Origin: Inonotus obliquus | Lineage: Eukaryota > Basidiomycota > Agaricomycetes > Hymenochaetales > Hymenochaetaceae | Direction of reading: 5' to 3' | Length of the DNA stretch: 64,000 nucleotides | NCBI GenBank assembly: GCA_032164295.1 | Contig: JAJHTX010000011.1 | Span: forward strand, 248,001-312,000 | In this document: one piece after another, positions 56,225 to 64,000 of the stretch | How the letters are laid out: every line of letters begins with the position of its first letter | Position numbering within the stretch: the stretch's first letter is position 1 | Notes under the pieces: model-generated | What the model saw: only the letters and a program-made list of their open reading frames with translations | What the model was told of the DNA's origin: nothing | Databases searched by the model: none | Program-made: the position numbers and the translations under genes

Positions 56225-57005
56225 ATGTTGTTCTCTCGCTTTGTGTCTTTCGTCGCTTTCACTGCTGCCGTTGGCGGTGTTGCTATTGCATCCCCGGCAC
56301 CTGAGAAGCGCGACGGTGCAGCCGTTCAGAACATCGTTGATGATCTCCAGTCCAAGGTCAACAGCATTGTGCCTCAGATCAGTAAGTAGTCTTTTGTTGG
56401 TGCGGGATTGGATGAAGTTATTGATTGTTTCTAGCTGAGCTGGCACAGAACAACCAGGCTACGGAGGATACGCTCATTCCGCTACTTGACGAGCTCATCA
56501 GCTCGTTCAGTACCGCGACTACTTCGCTCGTCACCAATGCTGCACGTTCCCTTCCGGGCGACCTTCAGAAGCGCCAGAATGTATTCGGCGTCGCTCAGTC
56601 CGTTTCTGATATCCTGCAGGTTTGTTGTAACGAAAGGCATGAACTAGAATGCATGTTGTTGACATTGATTATTATTTAGAGCGTGACTAGTGCTCTCGAC
56701 CCGATCGTTACTGGCTCTGTCGCCAGCACCATCCCGAGTCTGGGTAATCGCCTCTCGCTCCTTGATTCGTCCTCTTCTGGACTTTTGAGCGGTCTGGACT
56801 CCCTGCTTCCGGGTGTCTTGGGCATCGTTACTGGCCTGCTTGGTTCTCTGTAAGATAGCCCCTTGTTCTGTACTGTCTAATTACGAGCACTGACTTTGCT
56901 ATTACTTGTTACTGTAGGTTGCCCACCGTTCTCGGCCTCCTCAGTGGTGGTAGTGGTGGAGGATTGGGCGGTCTCCTCGGCATCTTGGGCATCTTGGGCC
57001 TCTAA
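56225..57005 (+). CDS. Small secreted cysteine-free protein with Kex2 sites, copy 2
   Basis: Exons 56225-56381, 56435-56619, 56680-56849 and 56918-57005 give 199 aa. The first three exons have exactly the lengths of copy 1 (157, 185, 170 nt); the fourth is 88 instead of 82 nt, adding Ser/Gly in the tail (LLSGGSGGGLGGLLGILG). The signal peptide, the EKR site at 27-29 and the LQKR site at 96-99 are kept. Differences are mostly conservative (DGAAVQNIVDDLQ for DAASVQSIVDDLQ; SVSDILQ for SVSSILS). Introns and promoter are also retained, so both copies are probably expressed. Role unknown; see copy 1. Confidence 0.8.
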
Positions 57006-57565
57006 AGTGAGGGAAAGCGAAGTTGTTCGACTCTAGATTCGTAGAGTGCTGGAGTCGTAGAGGTAATAGAAACGAGTGTGCTATTCACTGCTTTGGCAGA
57101 GAATTTGAGGAGTAGAAGGGCGTTTCATTTTGGATGACTGTTTAGGAATTTCATGTGGATTGATTGGTTGTACGGTTTCTCTGATTTAGGATTCGGTTTT
57201 TTTTTCTCAAGGGTTCGTAGTTGATTTTTTTGTAGCTTGGATGAAATTTTGGGTTTTCTGTAAACGTTGATGAATAAATGGTTGGATGATAAAGTATCAC
57301 TTCGAAATCAACGTATAGCCTGTGCCGAGCTGACGGGTATAGCCGACCTCGGCGCACTCTCGGCGCTGTTACAATCTCCCCACGATGACTGGTGGGTGGG
57401 AGAATCCCTCCACTTAGTTTGGTGTCCAGGTCAAAATCAAAGTACAAGAAAAGCACCGATATCATGTTTCTCAAGGGAAATCACGTTCCTTGCCTACGTC
57501 CACGAGTACTGCTTTCTCAACTTCGCCTGGCAAGTGTCCTGGACTGGACTCCTGAGCGGGACGTC

Positions 57566-60136
57566 ATGATTGCATCCCCGACGCTGTTAATAGCGTTAGC
57601 GACCTCGGTGGTGTTATACGTTCTTAGGCTTCTTGTTGATTTCAGGAGAGCGGTGAAGTCGGTTGGGTGCGTCTTGCGTTACGTTGGTGTTTTGACTCTT
57701 GTACGACATGCTGAAAGCAATTTTTGCTTTTGACTCGTGAAATGATAGAAATGTCCCCGGTTATCGTTATCTGCTGGCTCAAACAAGTATTTTATCAAAT
57801 GCAGTGCCGTTTCGTATTCCTTGGATTCTGACGGGGATGAATTTTGCGTTTCGTGGTAAACACAAGAGTACGTACTAGTATTCCTTTGACCGGAACGACA
57901 TTGCTAACGGCACCTGTGAACATTAAGGGTACCAGCAAATCGGAGCAGACATATTCACGACTGTAGGGTTATAGAGATAGTCTTCTTGGAGAGTGAGATC
58001 TGAACGTGTATATCTTTGGTTTCAGGTGTCCGTATGGCCTCGCGCGGCTGTGATGATCAACATAGCCGATGCCGCTGCAATCAAGGTGTGCCCAATAGTC
58101 ACTTGACTTGTAAATGATGTTCCTTTGATGTACCTAACGTTCACGCCACGTAGGAGATAACTGCTTCCCGAGTAAAGTGGCCCAAACCCATTGAACAATA
58201 CGCGCTAGTCCTACAATTTGGTCGGAATATTGTTGCGACGGAAGGTGATGAGTGGAGGAAACATCGGAAAATTGCAAATCCAGCGTTCTCAGAGGTTAGT
58301 AGGGCTTCGGTCATCTCGGTGAATTCCATAACTGACGTTATCACTACCAATTGATAGCCAAATAACAAACTTGTATGGGACGAGGCGGTCAGGATTACTA
58401 TGGACATGATTGATAACGTTTGGAAGAATAAGGAGGTCATGGAGTATGACCATGTTGTTGAGATGACGTTGCAGGTGCGTCCTATTTTGCGTTCTTGAGC
58501 TTGGTCTTGCTAAGTCTCCTTCCTGGAAGATCGCTCTTCTCATAATTGGTTCCGCGGGTAAGTTTCATTGCCACTCCTCCGGGTCATTGAGTCTCTAATG
58601 TAGAATTGTTATTAGGATTCGGACGTCAGATTTCGTTCGAAGAAGATCTCAAAATCCCGCCGGGACATAATATGTCGTTTAAAGACGCACTACATATCGT
58701 CTCTCAGGATGTGATCCTGCCTATTGTTCTTCCTTCTTGGTCTTTGAACCTAACACAGCGTTTTCGGAACATACGTACTGCGATGGCGGACTTATCGGTG
58801 AGCACCATTCCCTATTACCCATCCGCCCCGCTTCGCGCTAATATGTTCTTTAACCTAGAAATATATGCAAGAGATGATCGACGAGCGTAAGAAGGGAGAG
58901 AAGAAACCTGAGCGATTCGATTTGTTTACCAGTCTTCTTGATGCTAATATGGAAGAAGCTGAAGGAGGCGAGAATAGACTCTTGGATAGTGAACTCATTG
59001 GTACGTAATCGTCTGTTGTAGTCAGCACTCGTGGATAAATACTTCAATGATTACAGGTAATATTTTCATTTTCTTGCTCGCCGGACACGAAGTAGGTGAT
59101 GGATTTCTCACTCTCTGTGACGATTCTCATCCTCGTGTCGATCAACTTCTCTAGACTACCGCGCATACCCTGTGCTTCACTCTGGGATTGCTCGCGTTAT
59201 ACCCGGATCAGCAAGAGCTCGTATATCAACACATTATCTCGGCCATACCTAATAAGAGGGTGCCGGTACGTACCTATATGTATATTCAAATCACAATTGT
59301 TCACTGAGGAGCATCATGTAGACATACGAAGATATGAACTCCTTACCGCTCGTTCTTGCGTGCGTGTCTTTCCCGGTCCGAGTTTCTGCCAACTTATGAT
59401 TTTGATCTTAGTCTCATATTTGAAACCCTCCGACTTTTCCCTCCGGTGCGTCGTGTATCCCGCCTCGTTCTTGAGCAGGACCCTCATAGTTCGAATCTAG
59501 GTAGAAGGAATTCCCAAGAAGAGCGCGGAAGATACCACACTTGCTACTACCAACAGCGCTGGCGAAAGAGTTGTTGTACCCGTTCCTAAAGGGTGCAGTA
59601 TAACGATTAGTACAGCTGGATTGCATTATAATCGTGCGTTATTTGAGTTACCCATGAAGCGAGTAAACCTGATGCAACATCACAATACCATTTCACCTGG
59701 ATGCAGCTCGATACTGGAAAGATCCTTACGAGTTTAGACCTCAGCGGTTTATGGAGAATTGGCCGCGTGATGCCTTCCTCCCATTCAGTGGAGGTGCTCG
59801 TTCTTGTATAGGTCGACGGTACACCCTTCTCTCTTCCCCTTTTTGTTTCTGCTCATGATTAGTAACACCGCAACAAACTTTAGCTTCTCCGAAACCGAAT
59901 CAGTCGCGATTCTCGCAGTCCTTTTGTCACGCTACCGCGTCGAGGTGAAAGAGGAACCGCAATTTGCGAAAGAGACGTTCGAGCAGCGTAGAGAGCGTGT
60001 ATTGAAGTACAAAGCTGGAATAACTCTTACGTGAGTAGATGTTCTTGACTGGATGTCCATTACCCTTGTCCTGATGAGTTCTGGTTTATGAAATTGTAGA
60101 CCAATTCGAGTACCGGTTGTCTTCAAGCGTAGATGA
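57566..60136 (+). CDS. Cytochrome P450 monooxygenase
   Basis: Seventeen exons: 57566-57666, 57749-57867, 57928-57962, 58026-58085, 58154-58294, 58358-58474, 58530-58557, 58616-58797, 58859-59000, 59057-59091, 59155-59265, 59322-59359, 59412-59445, 59501-59633, 59707-59818, 59884-60030 and 60100-60136, giving 523 aa. An N-terminal membrane anchor (LLIALATSVVLYVLRLLVDF) precedes C-helix EWRKHRKIANPAF, I-helix FLLAGHETTAHTL, K-helix FETLRLFPP (ExxR), YWKDPYEFRPQRF and the haem loop FLPFSGGARSCIGRR with its Cys ligand. Many exons are under 40 nt, typical of basidiomycete P450s. It should be an ER membrane monooxygenase fed by NADPH-P450 reductase. The CYP family cannot be assigned by eye. The acceptor of exon 7 (GGAAG) is the least certain join. 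Confidence 0.92.
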
Positions 60137-60300
60137 AGGCAGATGTCGACGCGACAAGATGTATACGCTACTAATATGCATAGATAACGACTCTAGTTGA
60201 CATCATGCTCTGATGCTATGTCCTCTGCTATTCTTCATTAATGGTCGAGTTATACTCGACCCATTCAGTTTAATGTCGTGATTCGTTAGCTCCTGCTGCA

Positions 60301-60306
60301 TATAAA
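60301..60306 (+). promoter_or_regulatory. TATA box of the membrane protein gene
   Basis: TATAAA 45 bases before the ATG at 60346. Confidence 0.45.
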
Positions 60307-60345
60307 CCACGCACCTCTCTCCCGACTTCGTTCTCAAAAACCTCA

Positions 60346-61133
60346 ATGAGTTATTACACGCGTACGGTGGACGGCCCGAACCCTTTAAGGAGCAGAACCA
60401 ATTCTGTACCTTCCGCCGCTGTCAGTCATAGTCCTAGCCCGTCCACAGCCGTTCAAGTCAACAACGGGGGGTTTAAGCCCTGGCTTGTAGTTGTGGGATT
60501 GGTGGTCATTGGTGCAATCTGGTTCATCTTCTGGGGGAAGAGGAGGCTGGAAAGGAGGTTGCTTCGGGCGAGTGGCGGAGTGTTGGATGATGAACTCGAA
60601 CCGCCGAATTTGTTTGACGTTCATATCGAACACGGACAAGAACGATACATTAGTCGGCTATGGAGGGACATACAAGTTCGGTGTCGTCTACATGTCGACA
60701 AGACCCGTGATGAGCTTCCATCGCTCGCTATGTATACGGTCAATGTTGCAGAGTCGTTCTAACTAAGAAGCTTCGTTTTCTGCAGTTCCGACATGGATAC
60801 GTGGACACTACTTTTACCCACTATCAGGACATTGCTCTATCGCTAGACCGCAAGGCTGGTTCACCAGTTTCGGGGCGTCCACGACAATCCGAGTCCCCCC
60901 TTCGCGATACTCTCACTTTGCTGGCTGGCGGGAAGCAATGTATAACGCCCTTGCCCACAAATGCACGCAAACCACGCACCAACTTGCTGCCAAGATCAAA
61001 TTTTCGTCCCAGGGCCAGGGAACGACAATCTCACTCGGATCAAGTGACAATTAGACTAAAGATATTGATGTTGGAAAGTGGCGAGAAGAACTCGAGGCTG
61101 CGGAAGTACAGCATGCGACTAGGGCGACAATGA
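60346..61133 (+). CDS. Single-pass membrane protein, unrecognised
   Basis: The first exon starts MSYYTRTVDGPNPLRSRTNS and has one membrane helix (PWLVVVGLVVIGAIWFIFWG, about residues 45-64) followed by KRRLERR and a soluble part, DDELEPPNLFDVHIEHGQ. Read without splicing it gives 138 aa ending at 60762. A GTTCGG..CTGCAG intron (60676-60785) would keep phase and join ..RLWRDIQ to FRHGYVDTTFTHYQD, giving 225 aa to 61133; the tail is basic. I favour the spliced form weakly. The basic residues after the helix suggest a cytosolic C-terminus. Function unknown. Confidence 0.5.
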
Positions 61134-61773
61134 CAACGATTGGGTTACTGTGAGGAAAATTCATGATGACCCCGAAGAAAAACAACGCAAAGTGTATGTA
61201 TTGATTGTCTATCTTCGAGACAATTTTATACCTCTAGTGACATTCATCTAGTGGGAACAAATAAGGTGATTCAACTAGTAAAGTGCACTACGTTCTATAG
61301 TGATTGCACGTCGCGCACGAACTTTTAGCCAAGTATACCCAACCCAATCCTCTTGATGCCAAGGGTGTTACCGTGTTTCACATTGCACAAAGTCGTAATC
61401 GCAACGACGTCACACTTCGTTTGTGCCCCTCATACCATACTCTTTAGATGTTGTTGCCAACACGTGTGATCACCCAACAATAGCGTAATGGCATTTATCG
61501 ATGATTGGAATATACTCTTGAGGCCGCCACACTACCGCTACTATGGATGATTGTTGTGGAACCGTCGTGATCAACTACAAGGGTGATTTTCCAATTTCTC
61601 TCGTTTGCGTATCTATCACTTTGCTAATTACTGGGATGCAAAGTAAGTTGCTGCGCCGATTGTCTATAAAGCATGACTGTGATTACGGCTTATCATGACG
61701 TCCAAGATCCAACTGGTTACTTTCCCAACCACGCCCAAGTTCGAGAACACCTCTTAAATCCAGAAAAATCCTA
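61134..61773. other. Intergenic
   Basis: No gene seen. Confidence 0.35.
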
Positions 61774-62043
61774 ATGAATTTTAAAGGAGTACCATCTTTC
61801 GATTACTATTATAGTAAGGCCCTCGATTATGTGAGTCGCCTCGAAGAGGCTACGCTGCCGGCTACTAGTAAGCTGGTTGAGAAATTCCGAAACAAGATCT
61901 ATGACTTGGAAAAAGCGAATGAGCCAGAGCTAGAAAATGTCGTAAACGAATTGAAGGCTATCTGTAGAGAGGCCAAAAATGAACTCGGTGAGATGCACGT
62001 CTGGTCATCAATATTATGCACGATGTCTGATACTTCTTATTAG
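61774..62043 (+). CDS. Short intronless helical protein, possible family relative
   Basis: 89 aa, MNFKGVPSFDYYYSKALDYV and so on, with helices VSRLEEATLPATSKLVEKFR and NVVNELKAICREAKNELGEM. It resembles the other intronless helical genes in composition and in lacking introns, but is much shorter and ends soon after the second helix, so it may be a truncated copy. No motif, signal or membrane segment. Whether it is expressed cannot be judged. Confidence 0.4.
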   Translation: MNFKGVPSFDYYYSKALDYVSRLEEATLPATSKLVEKFRNKIYDLEKANEPELENVVNELKAICREAKNELGEMHVWSSILCTMSDTSY

Positions 62044-63109
62044 ATAATCTGCAAGGTAGCACTTCACAACCTAAGGCTAAGGAATGATACTACCCGAGAA
62101 TGCATGGTTCTGAGTACAATTGATGTAAACACTGTTATGATGTATGTCGTGCTCAATACAGTGTCCACCTTATTACTCGAGGGAGACCGCATTGCAGCAA
62201 CCTATGTTCTGCATAATACGCTGTCCTGTGAAGGTGTTTTTGCGTAAGGTCTCATAGCAATCTGTGCATGGTGCTGTAATGAGAGAACACTAGTACTGGC
62301 TTCATGAAGAGAGAGTCGGACGGCGAGACACAAAACTGGTTTTCCTAAAGCAACAATTATACTTGGATCTTGCATCTCTAGTGACGACACCATCACACCA
62401 AGCGAAACGAGATAACCGCGAAGTTTACCCTCCCTTTCGTTAGCTCAATGATGACACATAGAAAACGATATTTGAACTGACTGACCTGATCCCTTGCCCT
62501 TGCGAATGTTGAGTACCCCGTCATTTTAGGTGATAATATAGGTAGGTGATTTGCTTGTAGACCGAGTAGGACCGACGCCCGATCAGCGACCACGTGAGAC
62601 ATCAAATTTTACCGATCCCGCTGCACCGCCTCAATTTCCGAATCCAGCTTCTTGCTATCCACGTTCCTAATCACTTCCCCACACATTCACATCGCATAGG
62701 TACAGCACAAAGGGGCCATAGGTGTCTTGAGTGAGAGAAGAACAACTCACTGCCTCTCTTTACCTGCTTTTCTTTTCCTCGAAACCTATAATTTTCAAGA
62801 GTAGGTAGTGGATGTCGATCCATAGGGTCGGGACTCGGCAAATAGTCCAGTGTTGGTCATAAGTCTTGCTTCCTTGGGCGCTCCTTACAATTCACTTTTT
62901 GGGTTCTTGGAGTACACTGCATACTACGCATCTTACCAACGTGCGGTGCCTTTCCTATCCACTGTCCTCGCCATTGCATCGAGATCTTGGGCAGGGAAAC
63001 TATAAATCAAACGATAGTCGAGTGCGCGCCCAGGAACGTGGCATTTGCGCCTTCATAAACTTTCATTCGACTCAATCCGAAAAGTCCATCTTCAACTCGA
63101 GAAAACCTC
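62044..63109. other. Intergenic, no gene seen
   Basis: About 1.07 kb; the last part is the leader of the glycine-rich gene. Confidence 0.4.
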
Positions 63110-64000
63110 ATGTTCATCCCATTCGTGTCTAAACCTTCGAACAAGAGAGTTCGTTATCGAAGGAAAGGTGGTGGGGGTGGTGGAAGAGGAGGAGGTGGTG
63201 GAGGAAGAAGTGGTGGTGGTTCAAGCAGCGGCAGGGGAGGAAGTACTGGCTCAAGCTCATCACGACCACCTGTTTCTATTGGCTCTGGAGCAAACACTGG
63301 GGGACGAACACAAGCTAGGTCGTATGGAAATGGTGGAATACCTGTGACAACAATACCGTCAGGTCAAATGTTCGCTGGTAGAACTCAAGGCGGAGGGACG
63401 CGGAATGACATCTACGGTTCTAGGTATGTGCTTTGAAGAATTTTGGGTGTTTGCGACAACGTGATTGTTGCTGACTTTGGTTTGCTAGGACATATGGAAG
63501 TGGATATCCTGGAATTCCATCCCGAGGTACTGCTGGTCTTGGTTTCCCATTTTTATTCTGGCCTGTTGTATGGGGATCAGCAGCTATAGGTGGCGCTGCG
63601 TATTTACATGGCTCTGAGGTGCGTCAGTACCTGCTCGAAAATTTCCGACCCTCTAACTCGCAGTTCTTCAATATCACCAGTATGGCGAACCTAACAATAG
63701 CTCACGACCCGGTGGCGAACTCACTACCGTACCTCTCTCTTCCATAACCGGAAACACGACACTACGTATTATCGCAGACAGGTCAACAGCAACTGACCTT
63801 CTCTCATCCATCGCATCCAACTGTACTTCCCATCTCGCTTCCAACTCTACCGGCAGCCAACAAGTTCTAACATTTAACCCGTCGAATAACTCGGTACCAA
63901 GACCAGAACAAGCTATCCAGTATTACAGGGCGAGTAGCATCGTGCTTACGCTTGATGGGTATAATAATACTGTGGCGTTGAACGAATCTGCGACACAGGA
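63110..64000 (+). CDS. Glycine-rich membrane protein, 3' end outside the window
   Basis: Exons 63110-63423, 63489-63618 and 63681 onward, open to the window end. Residues 1-20 are basic (MFIPFVSKPSNKRVRYRRKG), followed by a Gly/Arg/Ser run (GGGGGGRGGGGGGRSGGGSS) and a Gly-rich stretch. A hydrophobic segment (LGFPFLFWPVVWGSAAIGGA) could be a membrane helix. After it comes YGEPNNSSRPGGELTTVPLS, then a polar, Asn/Ser/Thr-rich domain with several N-glycosylation sequons (NTT, NCT, NST, NNS, NNT, NES), which suits an extracellular side. The pattern RPGG..T..L resembles uncharacterised basidiomycete surface proteins. Function unknown. Confidence 0.7.

Larger units (their letters stand above)
55151..57312. 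repeat. Segmental duplication, copy 2 (~2.2 kb)
   Basis: Same orientation as 49522-51640, with small indels. Includes the promoter and gene of secreted protein copy 2. Confidence 0.9.

Noticed and set aside
1..64000. tRNA, rRNA, CRISPR arrays, operons and bacterial-type signals
   Set aside because: No box A/box B pair with a cloverleaf, no rRNA-like stretch and no spaced repeats of CRISPR type were seen, and the intron-rich genes are eukaryotic.

Overview
The window is nuclear DNA of a filamentous basidiomycete fungus, most likely an agaricomycete. Genes are split by many short introns (about 45-90 nt, GT-AG plus several GC-AG) and a cytochrome P450 has 17 exons. Three DUF6699-type proteins, a CFEM-like cysteine-rich secreted protein and small secreted proteins with Kex2 sites fit that lineage. 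I rebuilt exon structures by hand from reading frame and splice sites. In every multi-exon gene called complete, the exon lengths sum to an intact frame.

Layout. 0-6.3 kb is a housekeeping block: the 3' end of a HAD-like phosphatase, a GNAT acetyltransferase whose start codon is split by an intron, signal peptidase subunit SPC2, the sterol C-8 isomerase ERG2, and a cysteine-rich secreted or GPI-anchored protein. 6.6-10.3 kb holds three tandem intronless genes for helical proteins with similar upstream regions. 11.7-14.2 kb holds an unrecognised multi-exon gene and a monoglyceride-lipase-like hydrolase. 15.9-16.8 kb is the first DUF6699 gene. About 17.1-22.3 kb has no gene I can support and is rich in short tandem repeats. 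22.3-30.9 kb carries a quinone-oxidoreductase-like MDR protein, the second DUF6699 gene, a disordered protein and a 13-exon GH30 glucanase. 31.6-32.9 kb is a second lipase copy with almost the same exon lengths. 33-39 kb holds a dead and two live copies of intronless helical genes and a badly decayed gene. 40.3-48.7 kb has the third DUF6699 gene, a frameshifted nuclease-fold-like gene, an aldo/keto reductase and myo-inositol oxygenase. 49.5-57.3 kb is a ~2.1 kb duplication of a small secreted protein gene with its promoter; between the copies lie a nested inverted-repeat element and an eIF4G pseudogene. 57.6-64 kb has the P450, a one-pass membrane protein, a short helical ORF and a glycine-rich membrane protein that runs off the end.

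Themes. MIOX and the aldo/keto reductase sit side by side on one strand and could act in succession on myo-inositol (inference). Secretion and cell-wall functions recur: SPC2, GH30, the secreted pair and the CFEM-like protein. The most novel-looking feature is the intronless helical gene family with repeated 5' regions, dispersed copies and a pseudogene, in an otherwise intron-rich region. I found no tRNA, rRNA, CRISPR array, reverse transcriptase or transposase.
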